A stretch of 64,000 bases of DNA, taken from Bacteroidales bacterium. Its GTDB lineage: Bacteria > Bacteroidota > Bacteroidia > Bacteroidales > UBA932. Location: the NCBI GenBank assembly GCA_017445425.1, contig JAFSUF010000031.1, forward strand, positions 1 to 64,000. The letters are read 5' to 3'. The notes under the pieces were generated by a model, which had not been told where the DNA came from, did not search any database, and saw nothing but the letters and a program-made list of their open reading frames with translations. This document shows positions 52,344 through 61,881 of the stretch, piece after piece; the stretch's first letter is position 1; every line of letters begins with the position of its first letter. The position numbers and the translations under genes were made by a program.

Positions 52344-54623
52344 TTATTTATTTTGATTATTGATTATTTCTAAGCAGGCCTCTGCCGTAAGGCTCCCGGG
52401 GTCGGTTTTCTTGGGAATCTTGTAGTTCTTGCCGCCGTGCTTGATGTAGGGTCCGAAGCGTCCCGCCTTGATCTCGATGTCAAACTCCGGGAATGACGCC
52501 AGGAACGACGCAGCTTCCTGTGCCCGTTTCTCAAGGATTACCTTTTCTGCCTCCTCCTCGGTTATGGTGTAGGGAGAGAGGGTCTTGCCAAGCGAATAGA
52601 ACTTGCCGGCGTGACGGATGTAGGGGCCGAAACGGCCGATAGCGGCGGATATCTCCTCACCTTCAAAAGAGCCAACCTTACGCGGCAGATCAAACAGTTT
52701 GAGAGCCTCTTCCAGGGTGAGGGTCTCAATCAGCTGCCCCTTCTTCATACCTGCAAACTGTTTGTCCGGGTCGTCGTTGGCACCCTTCTGCACTATGGGG
52801 CTGTAGCGTCCCATACGGGCGATGACCGGTTTTCCGCTTGCAGGGTCGATGCCGATGGTGCGCTCTGCCCGGGTATATTCGTTATCCTCCAGCTTGCTCT
52901 TTACAACGGCATGGAAGGGGGTGTAGAATTCACTGATAACGTTGTTCCAGACTTTGTTCCCCTTGGCGATATCATCAAAATCCTCCTCTACCTTGGCGGT
53001 GAAGTTATAGTCCAGGATCTCGGGGAAGTTGGCTGCCAGATAGTCGTTAACCACTATTCCGATATTCTCCGGGAGGAGTTTTTTCTTCTCCTTGCCCACG
53101 GTCTCGACAACTGTGGCGCGGGTAATCCCGCCCCCTTTCAGGGTGAGGGTGGTGCAGGTATGCTCCGTGCCTGCCACGTCGCCTTTGGTGATATATCCGC
53201 GTTTGAAGATCGTGGAGATGGTGGGGGCGTAGGTAGATGGACGGCCAATCCCAAGTTCCTCCAGCTTCTTCACCAGGGTCGCCTCGCTGTAGTGCTGGGG
53301 TCCCTGTGTGAGCTTTTCGCTGGCCACGATGTCCAGCATCTGGAGCTCCTGTCCAACTGCGAGGACGGGGAGGGTGAGGCTCTTGCCCTGGGCCTGCTCG
53401 TCGTCTCGCCCCTCTATATAGACCTTCAAGAAGCCATCAAATAGGACCTTCTCCTCCTCCATCAGGAATATCTCTTCTATCTTGCTGCCGTTCACCTCCA
53501 CGGTGGTCTTTTCTACCCGGGCGTCGGCCATCTGGCTGGCGATTGTCCGCTTCCATATCAGGTCATAGAGTTTTTTTTCTGCGACGGTACCTTCAATCTC
53601 TGTGTTCTGGATGTATGTGGGACGGATTGCCTCATGTGCCTCCTGAGCCCCTTTGGTCTTGGTCTTGTACTGGCGCACGTGGGAGTATTCTACCCCGTAA
53701 TTATCTGTGATATACTGTTTTGCGGTGTTGATTGCCAGAGAAGAGAGGTTTACGGAATCGGTACGCATATAGGTAATCAGGCCTCGCTCATAAAGGCCCT
53801 GGGCAACCTGCATGGTGACGCTAACGCTGAAGCCGAGCTTGCGGGCGGCCTCCTGTTGCAGGACGCTGGTAGTGAAGGGGGCTGCGGGAGATTTTGTGCC
53901 GTCTTTCTTCTCTATGTTGCCGATTGAAAAGCTGCACCCGTTGCACCTCTTCAGGAAACTTTCAGCCTCCGCTGCGGTCGAGAACTTCTTGTCCAGAACA
54001 CCGCGCAGGCGGCTGCGGCTACCCTTTGCAGTGAAGGTGCCGTCTACCCTGAAGTATGGGCGATAGTCATAAGCTGCGATTTCGCGCTCGCGGTCAACTA
54101 TGAGCCGCACTGCCACAGACTGTACGCGCCCGGCGGAGAGATTCCCCTGTACCTTGCGCCACAGTATGGGCGAGAGTTCAAAGCCGACCAGGCGGTCCAG
54201 TATGCGGCGGGCCTGCTGGGCCATCACCAGGTCCATGTCTATGTCACGCGGATTCTCCAGGGCAGCCAGGATGGCGCTCCTGGTGATTTCATGGAAGGCG
54301 ATGCGTTTGGTTGTGCCGTCGCTCAGCTGCAGCGTGTCAAATATATGCCATGCAATGGCCTCTCCCTCGCGGTCTTCATCGGAAGCGAGCCACACCATGG
54401 AGGCTTTATCCGCAGCCTTCTTGAGGTCTGCAACCACCTTTTTCTTGTCTGGCGATACCTCGTACTTGGGGGTAAATCCGTGCTCCACATCTATCCCGTC
54501 ATTGTGTTTGGTCAAATCCCGGATGTGGCCGTAACTCGACTTTACTACATACCCCTCTCCCAGGAACTTACCGATGGTCTTGGCCTTTGCCGGGGACTCT
54601 ACTATCACCAAATTATCTCCCAT
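52344..54623 (-). CDS. topA: DNA topoisomerase I
   Basis: 759 aa; relaxes negative supercoils. Toprim domain with ASDEDREGEAIAWH acidic residues, the catalytic tyrosine in LITYMRTDSVNLS, and conserved EAIRPT. The C-terminus carries GRFGPYIRH / GRFGPYIKHGGKNY repeats instead of classical Cys4 zinc fingers, usual for Bacteroidota. Divergent from the PBP1A gene with both promoters in the 71-bp gap. Confidence 0.96.
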   Translation of the reverse strand: MGDNLVIVESPAKAKTIGKFLGEGYVVKSSYGHIRDLTKHNDGIDVEHGFTPKYEVSPDKKKVVADLKKAADKASMVWLASDEDREGEAIAWHIFDTLQLSDGTTKRIAFHEITRSAILAALENPRDIDMDLVMAQQARRILDRLVGFELSPILWRKVQGNLSAGRVQSVAVRLIVDREREIAAYDYRPYFRVDGTFTAKGSRSRLRGVLDKKFSTAAEAESFLKRCNGCSFSIGNIEKKDGTKSPAAPFTTSVLQQEAARKLGFSVSVTMQVAQGLYERGLITYMRTDSVNLSSLAINTAKQYITDNYGVEYSHVRQYKTKTKGAQEAHEAIRPTYIQNTEIEGTVAEKKLYDLIWKRTIASQMADARVEKTTVEVNGSKIEEIFLMEEEKVLFDGFLKVYIEGRDDEQAQGKSLTLPVLAVGQELQMLDIVASEKLTQGPQHYSEATLVKKLEELGIGRPSTYAPTISTIFKRGYITKGDVAGTEHTCTTLTLKGGGITRATVVETVGKEKKKLLPENIGIVVNDYLAANFPEILDYNFTAKVEEDFDDIAKGNKVWNNVISEFYTPFHAVVKSKLEDNEYTRAERTIGIDPASGKPVIARMGRYSPIVQKGANDDPDKQFAGMKKGQLIETLTLEEALKLFDLPRKVGSFEGEEISAAIGRFGPYIRHAGKFYSLGKTLSPYTITEEEAEKVILEKRAQEAASFLASFPEFDIEIKAGRFGPYIKHGGKNYKIPKKTDPGSLTAEACLEIINNQNK

Positions 54624-54651
54624 ATCAATCTTATATTTTTATAGTGACCCG

Positions 54652-54659
54652 CAAAGATA
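54652..54659 (-). promoter_or_regulatory. -7 box (TATCTTTG) for topA
   Basis: Exact minus-strand TAnnTTTG match 28 nt before the topA ATG, with TTTG 22 nt upstream (54682-54685). It overlaps the region of the divergent PBP1A promoter. Confidence 0.55.
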
Positions 54660-54672
54660 AAGGATTTATTTT

Positions 54673-54680
54673 TACATTTG
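54673..54680 (+). promoter_or_regulatory. -7 box (TACATTTG) for the PBP1A gene
   Basis: Exact TAnnTTTG match 14 nt before the ATG at 54695. It fixes that ATG as the start against a longer in-frame extension. Confidence 0.5.
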
Positions 54681-54694
54681 TCAAAACTTCTCAA

Positions 54695-57016
54695 ATGAAA
54701 GATAATACTCGCAAAACAATTATAAAATGGTGGTGGATAATTCTGATTGCACCATTTGTTTTAATCGGGTTCTCGTTGTTCCTGGTTGCGTTGTTTGCCA
54801 AGATACCGTCTTTCGAGGAGTTGGAAAACCACAAGTCCAACCTTGCCACCGTGCTGCTCAGCTGCGACGGGAAGGTGTTGAGCACTTACCATATAGAGAA
54901 TCGCACCTTTGCAACCTATGAAGAACTGCCGCAGTCGCTGATTGACGCCGCGGTGGCTACTGAGGATGCCCGCTTTTACAAGCACTCCGGCATTGACTTC
55001 CGGGGCCTTGGACGTGTTGCGGTGAAGACTCTGGCCATGCGCAAAAGCGCCTCCGGTGGCGGCAGCACCATCACCCAGCAGCTTGCAAAGACCCTTTTCC
55101 CCCGCAATGAGTCAAATATGTTGATCATCAAGTTCAAGGAGTGGATCACAGCCGTAAAGCTGGAGCGAAACTACACCAAGAACGAGATTATCACGATGTA
55201 TATGAACGCCGTGTTCTTTGGCAGCAACGCCTATGGCATCAAAACGGCGGCCCGTACATTCTTTGACAAGAATCCCTCTGAGCTCACCGTCGAGGAGAGC
55301 GCCTGTCTGGTGGGTATGATTAACAAGCCCACCCGCTACAACCCCGCGCTTAACTACGACCAGTCTATGGCCCGCCGCAACCTGATCCTGTCACGCATGA
55401 AGCGTTACGGATATCTCACCAAGCACGAGTGCGACTCACTGCAGCAGCTGGACATAGTGCTCAATTATCAGCGTCAGGACCACAACACCGGTCTGGCTCC
55501 ATATCTGCGGGATATGCTGCGCCGCACGATGAACGCCAACAAGCCAAAACGGAGCGATTACCGCAATTATGTCGATTATCAGATTGACTCGGTGGCCTGG
55601 GTGGATGACCCCCTATTCGGCTGGCTTAATAAGAACCTCAAGCCCGACGGGACACAGTATAACCTTGACAAGGATGGCCTGCGTATATATACCACTATCG
55701 ACAGCCGTATGCAAACATATGCGGAGCAGGCTGTCCGCCAGCATCTTAGCGGGGACTTGCAGCCTGCATTCAACCGTGAGTTGCGATACAAGCGCAACCG
55801 TCCGTACAGCAACGATATTCCGGAAGACGTAATACAGCACTCGATGGCGCAGGCCCGTCGCTGGAGTGACCGTTACAACGGGATGAAGAAGGCCGGTTTT
55901 TCGGAGAAAGATATCCTCAAGAGTTTTGACGTTCCGGTGCCGATGACCATCTTTGCCTGGAACAAGAAGGGTTACATAGATACCGTGATGACCCCCAATG
56001 ACTCTATCCGGTATTACAAGGGTTTCCTTCGCGCCGCCCTGATGGCGGTCGAGCCCAATACCGGGAAGGTGAAGGCCTATGTGGGAGGTCCCGACTACCG
56101 CTATTTCAAATACGACAATGTCCGCCAGGGGCGCCGTCAGGTGGGTTCTACCATCAAACCGTATCTCTATACTCTGGCAATGCAGGAGGGTTATACCCCC
56201 TGCGACAAGGTGGTGAACATCCCCTACAGCTTTGTCATAGGGAACGATATCTGGACCCCCAGGAGTACCGACAGGCAGGAGTATATAGGCCGTACGGTGA
56301 CCCTGAAGTGGGGCCTGACCAACTCTTCCAACAATATCTCGGCCTTCCTTATGAAGCAGTTCGGCCCCGAGGCGATGATTGAGATGTGTCGCAAGATGGG
56401 TATCAGCAGCCCTCTGGAGCCGGTTTATTCGCTCTGCGTGGGCTCCTGCGATATCTCGGTATATGAGATGGTATCAGCATACAACACATACCCCTCCAGG
56501 GGTGTGTATGTGAACAGTATGTTCGTGGACAAGATAGAGGACAGCCAGGGGAACCTGCTGCAGAGTTTCACCACCCGCAAGCGGGAGGCGCTCGGCGCAC
56601 AGACTGCATACCTGATGGTGAATCTGATGCAGGGAGTGGTCAACGAAGGTACCGCAGGCCGCCTCAAGTGGAAATATGGCATCCAGAATGCCGCTGGCAA
56701 GACCGGCACCACCAACGATAACTCAGACGGCTGGTTCATAGGCTATGTCCCCCGTCTCACGGCTGGAGTCTGGGTCGGTTGCGAAGACCGGCAGGTCCAT
56801 TTTGAAAACGGTGCGCTGGGGCAGGGAGCCAATGCGGCGCTCCCCATCTGGGGCCTGTTCATGCAAAAGGTTATGGCCGACAAATCTATAGGCATAGCGA
56901 ACGGAGAGGAGTTTGTGGCACCTCCGGGCTGGAATTTAGATCTGGGGTGTACCGGCGGCGGCAGCGACCTCTCGTCCGGTTCAGGTGGATATCAGAGTGA
57001 TGAATATTTTGATTAG
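54695..57016 (+). CDS. mrcA: Penicillin-binding protein 1A (bifunctional)
   Basis: 773 aa. N-terminal membrane helix (about 14-37); glycosyltransferase-51 domain with ATEDARFYKHSGID, GGSTITQQLAKTLF, KEWITAVKLERNYTKNEI, FFGSNAYGIKTAA; transpeptidase domain with SxxK in RRQVGSTIKPYLY, SSNN, and KTG in AAGKTGTTNDNSDGWFIGY. Class A PBP polymerising and cross-linking peptidoglycan. The C-terminus is Gly/Ser-rich. Starts a seven-gene plus-strand run; ddl begins 3 nt after it. Confidence 0.95.
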   Translation: MKDNTRKTIIKWWWIILIAPFVLIGFSLFLVALFAKIPSFEELENHKSNLATVLLSCDGKVLSTYHIENRTFATYEELPQSLIDAAVATEDARFYKHSGIDFRGLGRVAVKTLAMRKSASGGGSTITQQLAKTLFPRNESNMLIIKFKEWITAVKLERNYTKNEIITMYMNAVFFGSNAYGIKTAARTFFDKNPSELTVEESACLVGMINKPTRYNPALNYDQSMARRNLILSRMKRYGYLTKHECDSLQQLDIVLNYQRQDHNTGLAPYLRDMLRRTMNANKPKRSDYRNYVDYQIDSVAWVDDPLFGWLNKNLKPDGTQYNLDKDGLRIYTTIDSRMQTYAEQAVRQHLSGDLQPAFNRELRYKRNRPYSNDIPEDVIQHSMAQARRWSDRYNGMKKAGFSEKDILKSFDVPVPMTIFAWNKKGYIDTVMTPNDSIRYYKGFLRAALMAVEPNTGKVKAYVGGPDYRYFKYDNVRQGRRQVGSTIKPYLYTLAMQEGYTPCDKVVNIPYSFVIGNDIWTPRSTDRQEYIGRTVTLKWGLTNSSNNISAFLMKQFGPEAMIEMCRKMGISSPLEPVYSLCVGSCDISVYEMVSAYNTYPSRGVYVNSMFVDKIEDSQGNLLQSFTTRKREALGAQTAYLMVNLMQGVVNEGTAGRLKWKYGIQNAAGKTGTTNDNSDGWFIGYVPRLTAGVWVGCEDRQVHFENGALGQGANAALPIWGLFMQKVMADKSIGIANGEEFVAPPGWNLDLGCTGGGSDLSSGSGGYQSDEYFD

Positions 57017-57019
57017 CAG

Positions 57020-57997
57020 ATGAAAAGCAACATAGCAGTAATCTACGGCGGTCCCTCATCGGAACGCCAGATTTCCATATTGAGCGGCAGATACGCCGCT
57101 TCTGTGATAGACAGGGAGAGATATAATGTATATGAGGTCCTCTTCAACACCGACTGCTGGCAGATGGTGGAATGGGACGGAGAGGACATGAAGGTGTTGG
57201 GCATAGTGGACAGGGGCGATTTCTCCTGCAACGGCATACGGTTCGACGTGGCCTGCATAATGATCCACGGTGTTCCCGGCGAGAACGGTCTTCTCCAGGG
57301 TTATTTCGAGATGATGGGGATTCCGGTGACCACATGCTCATCATTCGTGTGTACCATAGCTTTCAACAAATACTCTTGCAAGCGCCTGCTGCTTGACACC
57401 GGTGTGAAGATGGCGGATGATGTGTTCCTGCGCCGCGGTCAGGGCTATGATCCTTCGGAGATAGCAGAAAGACTCGGTCTCCCGATCTTTGTGAAGCCCT
57501 CCGACGGCGGCAGCAGTTTTGGCGTGACCAAGGTGAAGGATGTTTCGCTGATTCCTGCGGCGATTGATTATGCCTTCGGTGAGAGCGATACTATACTCAT
57601 TGAGAAGGCTATTGTCGGGCGCGAACTGACCCAGGCGATTTATATGGATGCCGGTGAGGCGGTGGCCCTCCCTATCACCGAGATTGTCACAACCAACGAA
57701 TACTTCGACTACGATGCCAAGTATAACGGTAACAGCGAGGAAATATGCCCCGCTCCGATACCGGAAGAACTGGCGGCCGAGGTTACCCGCTGCACCAAGA
57801 GCATTTATTCTCACTTGGGAGGCACGGGCCTGATACGTATAGATTATATAGCTGCGGAAGACGGCATCTATCTGCTGGAGATTAACGCCACCCCGGGAAT
57901 GACCCGTATGAGCTTGGTGCCCAAGATGGTGAGGGTCTCCGGCAGGACCATGACCGAATTCTTCACGGCTCTGATAGATAACGCCCTGCGCAAATGA
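57020..57997 (+). CDS. ddl: D-alanine--D-alanine ligase
   Basis: 325 aa, ATP-grasp enzyme making D-Ala-D-Ala for peptidoglycan. Signatures: YGGPSSERQISILSG near the N-terminus, MIHGVPGENGLLQGYFEMMGIPVT, FVKPSDGGSSFGVTKV, and LLEINATPGMTRMSLVPK. Placed between the PBP1A gene and prmC; overlaps prmC by 4 nt. Confidence 0.95.
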   Translation: MKSNIAVIYGGPSSERQISILSGRYAASVIDRERYNVYEVLFNTDCWQMVEWDGEDMKVLGIVDRGDFSCNGIRFDVACIMIHGVPGENGLLQGYFEMMGIPVTTCSSFVCTIAFNKYSCKRLLLDTGVKMADDVFLRRGQGYDPSEIAERLGLPIFVKPSDGGSSFGVTKVKDVSLIPAAIDYAFGESDTILIEKAIVGRELTQAIYMDAGEAVALPITEIVTTNEYFDYDAKYNGNSEEICPAPIPEELAAEVTRCTKSIYSHLGGTGLIRIDYIAAEDGIYLLEINATPGMTRMSLVPKMVRVSGRTMTEFFTALIDNALRK

Positions 57998-58848
57998 CCC
58001 TCAAGCAGCATATAGACAGTCTTACTGCTGCCCTTACCGGCCGTTATCCACAGCAGGAGGCGCACGCCATTGCGGTGCGCACAGTCACAGGGTTGCTCTC
58101 GGTGCCGGATTACAGGCATCTCAGCGAACCCGATACCCAGGTTGATCCGGAAAAGGAGGAGTTGCTCAGCGATGCCGCCCGCAGGCTCTCTGAGGGTGAA
58201 CCTATGCAATATGTGCTGGGCTATACCTGGTTCGCCGGGCTGCGCATCAGGGTGGGGAGCGGGGTGCTGGTTCCCCGTCCGGAAACGGAGCAGATGTACG
58301 AACTCGCCGCCCAGGACTGTGACAATCTGATGGCTGCGAGCGAAGATGATACCTTTAACATACTGGATATATGCACCGGGAGCGGATGTCTGGCCTGGGC
58401 CTTCGCCGCGGAGTTCCCCCAGGCGCACGTTTACGGATGCGATATCAGCGAGGAAGCCCTCCGGTACGCCTGCCGTCAGCGTGTCAAGCTGCATGGGGCG
58501 CGTCCGGTAATCTTCCAGGCCGACGTGTTGCAGGATCCGCCCGCAGGGCTCCCCAAGTTTGACCTGATAATCAGCAATCCCCCCTATGTGGCTGATAGCG
58601 AACGGGAGTCGATGCGCTCAAACGTGCTTGACTGGGAGCCCTCTCAGGCGCTGTTCGTGCCCGACAGCGACCCGCTGGTGTTCTATCGCGCCATCGCCCT
58701 CTGGGCCGACAAACTGCTCAAGGATAACGGCAGCCTGTGGCTTGAGATAAACGAACGTTTCGGCCAGGAGACGGCAGAGCTTTTCACAGGCGCTGCAGTC
58801 ATTCAAGATATTAACGGAAAAGACCGGTTCATCGTTGTGAAGAAGTAG
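57994..58848 (+). CDS. prmC: Peptide chain release factor N5-glutamine methyltransferase
   Basis: 284 aa; methylates the GGQ glutamine of RF1/RF2. N-terminal helical domain, then SAM fold with LDICTGSGCLAWAFA and the catalytic NPPYV motif (LIISNPPYVADSE). VPRPETE precedes motif I as usual. ATG overlaps the ddl stop; radA follows after 1 nt. Confidence 0.94.
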   Translation: MTLKQHIDSLTAALTGRYPQQEAHAIAVRTVTGLLSVPDYRHLSEPDTQVDPEKEELLSDAARRLSEGEPMQYVLGYTWFAGLRIRVGSGVLVPRPETEQMYELAAQDCDNLMAASEDDTFNILDICTGSGCLAWAFAAEFPQAHVYGCDISEEALRYACRQRVKLHGARPVIFQADVLQDPPAGLPKFDLIISNPPYVADSERESMRSNVLDWEPSQALFVPDSDPLVFYRAIALWADKLLKDNGSLWLEINERFGQETAELFTGAAVIQDINGKDRFIVVKK

Positions 58849-58849
58849 T

Positions 58850-60226
58850 ATGGCAAAGCAACCTCACACAGTCTGGTTTTGCACCTCTTGCGGCAACGAG
58901 AGCCCCAAGTGGATGGGGCGCTGCCCCGCCTGCGGCGAGTGGAACACGATGGTGGAGGAGCCCAAAAGGGAGAAAAAGTCGTCATCCGTTGCCCGGAGCC
59001 GGGCTTTTGTGTCCACAGAGTCTGACGCCCGCCCGCTGACCCTTGAAGAGATTTCCCTCAACTCTGAGAACCGTTTTTCCATAGGTTTGAACGAGGTCGA
59101 CCGCCTGCTGGGCGGCGGCATGGTGGAGGGCTCGATGATTCTGCTTGGGGGTGAGCCCGGAATAGGCAAATCTACCCTGGCATTGCAGATTCCCCTGGGG
59201 TGTCCCTCTTTGAAAACACTTTATGTCTCTGGGGAGGAGAGTCCGCGCCAGATAAAGATGCGCGCCATGCGGCTTGGGGGCGATGCCTCCTCATGCAGCA
59301 TCCTCTCGGAGACTATACTCGAAAATATCCTGGAGCAGGCGGCTGCGGTGGCGCCCGACCTGCTGGTGGTGGACTCCATCCAGACCATATACAGTGAGGC
59401 GCTCGACTCTTCTGCCGGCAGCGTGTCCCAGGTGCGTGAGTGCGCCTCCCGCCTGCTGCGCTATGCCAAGGAGAGCGGCACTCCGGTAATCCTGATTGGC
59501 CACATCACAAAAGACGGGACCATTGCCGGCCCCAAGGTGCTGGAGCATATAGTTGATGTGGTTTTGCAGTTTGAAGGGGATACGCGCGGCGCATACCGCC
59601 TTCTGCGCAGCATCAAGAACCGTTTTGGCAGCACCGCTGAACTTGCGGTGTTTGAGATGACCGGAGCCGGGCTGCGCGAGGTTCTGAACCCTTCTGAAAT
59701 CCTCATCCCGATGCATCAGGACAACCTGAGCGGCATCGCGGTCGCTTCGGTGATGGATGGCACGCGCCCCTTCATGATAGAGATCCAGGTGCTGGTAAGC
59801 ACGGCGGCATACGGTATGCCGCAGCGCAACGCCAACGGTTTCGACGCCCGCCGTATGAATATGTTGCTGGCGGTGCTCGAGAAGCGTGCCGGCTTCAAAC
59901 TGGCCGCCAAGGATGTATTCCTGAATGTGGCGGGAGGGCTGCGGGTGAGTGACCCGGCGTGTGACATGGCGGTGGCGGTGGCTATCCTGGCCAGCAACTT
60001 TGACATCAGTGTTCCTTTAGAGAGCTGTTTCTGCGCAGAAATCGGCCTCAGCGGGGAGTTGCGCCCGGTGAGCCAGATACAGCGCCGTATAGCAGAGGCA
60101 GAGAAGATTGGCTTCAAACGGATATACATCTCCTCATTCAACAAGGAGGGGGCATTCTCCCAAAGTGGCATTGAAGTTGTACCTGTGGCGGATATACCTG
60201 CCCTTTGCAGGCTTGTATTCAAATAA
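58850..60226 (+). CDS. radA: DNA repair protein RadA
   Basis: 458 aa. C4 zinc finger at the N-terminus (CTSCGNESPKWMGRCPACGEW), Walker A GGEPGIGKST (about 100-109), the RadA-specific KNRFGST motif, and a C-terminal Lon-protease-like domain (SDPACDMAVAVAILAS). Helps branch migration in recombination. In the same transcription run as prmC and the DUF4294 gene. Confidence 0.96.
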   Translation: MAKQPHTVWFCTSCGNESPKWMGRCPACGEWNTMVEEPKREKKSSSVARSRAFVSTESDARPLTLEEISLNSENRFSIGLNEVDRLLGGGMVEGSMILLGGEPGIGKSTLALQIPLGCPSLKTLYVSGEESPRQIKMRAMRLGGDASSCSILSETILENILEQAAAVAPDLLVVDSIQTIYSEALDSSAGSVSQVRECASRLLRYAKESGTPVILIGHITKDGTIAGPKVLEHIVDVVLQFEGDTRGAYRLLRSIKNRFGSTAELAVFEMTGAGLREVLNPSEILIPMHQDNLSGIAVASVMDGTRPFMIEIQVLVSTAAYGMPQRNANGFDARRMNMLLAVLEKRAGFKLAAKDVFLNVAGGLRVSDPACDMAVAVAILASNFDISVPLESCFCAEIGLSGELRPVSQIQRRIAEAEKIGFKRIYISSFNKEGAFSQSGIEVVPVADIPALCRLVFK

Positions 60227-60236
60227 ATTAATTAGA

Positions 60237-60992
60237 ATGACTCGGTTACGGTTTATATTCCTGCGCACCCTCTGGGTGGTGGTAGTGGCATTGGCGGTGG
60301 TTCCCCTGCTCTTTGCCCAGGAATATTCCGGCCAGCAGAGCATCCTCAAATACGAGATTAATGAGCGGGGCGACACTATCTATGTTGATGAGATCACACC
60401 GGCGCGCATCCACCCAAAGACATATCTGACAAAGCGGCAATGGCGTGCCCGCGCCCGCCGCGTACACAACTTCAGCAAGGCTTATCCCTATGCCCTTTTT
60501 ATTGCGCAGACCATCCGGGAGACCGACAGCCTGTTTGCGGCTCGCGGTTACACAGAGCGTCAGCAGGAGAAATACCTTGCCAGTATCAAGGAGGAACTGC
60601 TCCACAATTTTGAGCCGCTGTTCCGGCAGTTAACCCTTAGCCAGGGACTTATGATGATACGTCTGATAGACCGCGAAGTGGGGATGCCCCCATACGACAT
60701 TATCCGCAAGTATCTGGGAAGGGTCAACGCCGGTTTCTGGCAGGGGGTGGCAAAACTCCTGAAAGGTGATATCAAGCAGCGCTACGAGCCCAAAGGGGAG
60801 GATGCCGACCTGGAGGAGCTGTGTAAGGCGTGGAACTATGGAGAGTTTGATGACCTGTACCTGTGGCTCTTTGGCAAGCCGCGCCCGGAGATAATGATCC
60901 CGGAGAAGTTCCGCGAACCTTATTATAAGTCGCTGGAAGAGAACAAGGCCCGGGGCAGGGCAGCTCGACGGACAAAAAAGGAGAAATCATAA
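60237..60992 (+). CDS. DUF4294 family exported protein
   Basis: 251 aa from ATG 60237, with a hydrophobic export signal (about 8-27, ending LLFAQ). The DUF4294 pattern is clear: YVDEITPARIHPKTYLTKRQW, RRVHNFSKAYPYA, LTLSQGLMMIRLIDRE. The tail is Lys/Arg-rich. Widespread in Bacteroidota, no known function. Starts 10 nt after radA; a longer frame into radA is an artefact. Confidence 0.85.
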   Translation: MTRLRFIFLRTLWVVVVALAVVPLLFAQEYSGQQSILKYEINERGDTIYVDEITPARIHPKTYLTKRQWRARARRVHNFSKAYPYALFIAQTIRETDSLFAARGYTERQQEKYLASIKEELLHNFEPLFRQLTLSQGLMMIRLIDREVGMPPYDIIRKYLGRVNAGFWQGVAKLLKGDIKQRYEPKGEDADLEELCKAWNYGEFDDLYLWLFGKPRPEIMIPEKFREPYYKSLEENKARGRAARRTKKEKS

Positions 60993-61016
60993 TAATCTAT
61001 AAAAATATAAAAAGCT

Positions 61017-61835
61017 ATGAAAAGACTATTGGCCATAACCCTTTTGACTATGTTATCATTTGGCGTTTTTGCGCAGCAGCAGGTGCGCGTATTTGCCCAT
61101 CGCGGCGGCCGCGCAGAGTTTGACGAGAACACCATGCAGGCCTTCAACGGCGCCTATAAGGCTGGTATCCGCGGCTTTGAGGTGGATATCAGGATGACCA
61201 AAGAGGGGGACCTGGTGCTGATGCACGACAGCTCGCTGGAGCGCACCACCAACGCCAAAGGGGCGGTGGAGACCAGCAAGACCAAGGCGGTGAAGAATGC
61301 CAAGACCCTCAAGGGGAACCGCCTGGTGATGTTTGATGATTTTATCAAGTGGATTGGCAGCAAGGGCGACATTGAATACGTGGAATTCGAACTCAAGACG
61401 GATCCGTCGCTCTATAGCGAGGACCTGGTTTGCAAGATGTGCGACGAGGTATATAGCAAGATTATGTCGGTGAAGCCTGCCGGCGCTACGTTTGTAATCA
61501 CATCTTTTGACCAGCGTCCGCTCATCTACGTCAAGTTGAAACATTCCGACGCTGACCTTATGTTCATAACAGACGAGCCTCTCAACGATGCCGCAATAGC
61601 AAAGGTTAAAGAGCTTGGTATCAAGCGCCTGGCTGCCAAGATGTCCGGAACCTCCCGGACCGCGGTGGATAAGGCTCACCTGGACGGAATCAAGGTGACT
61701 CTCTGGCCCTCCGACAATATGAACGACGTTGCCCTGGGTATCAGCCTGGGTGCCGACAACGTCTGCACCGACATCCCCGTCGAGGCTAAGAAGGCCCTCA
61801 AAGACGGTATGAAGTGGGTGCAGGTCGAGTTTTAG
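61017..61835 (+). CDS. Glycerophosphodiester phosphodiesterase family protein
   Basis: 272 aa with signal peptide (MKRLLAITLLTMLSFGVFAQQ). GDPD TIM-barrel motifs: AHRGGRAEFDENTMQAF (catalytic His), GFEVDIRMTKEGDLVLMHD (metal-binding Glu/Asp and second His), YVEFELKT. Likely periplasmic hydrolysis of glycerophosphodiesters to glycerol-3-phosphate and an alcohol, although family members have varied substrates. Followed 46 nt later by a phosphatase-type lipoprotein gene. Confidence 0.9.
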   Translation: MKRLLAITLLTMLSFGVFAQQQVRVFAHRGGRAEFDENTMQAFNGAYKAGIRGFEVDIRMTKEGDLVLMHDSSLERTTNAKGAVETSKTKAVKNAKTLKGNRLVMFDDFIKWIGSKGDIEYVEFELKTDPSLYSEDLVCKMCDEVYSKIMSVKPAGATFVITSFDQRPLIYVKLKHSDADLMFITDEPLNDAAIAKVKELGIKRLAAKMSGTSRTAVDKAHLDGIKVTLWPSDNMNDVALGISLGADNVCTDIPVEAKKALKDGMKWVQVEF

Positions 61836-61881
61836 CGGTTTTTCTTTGCGGCCGCCCCGGCTGCAGGAAAACTCCCGTAGT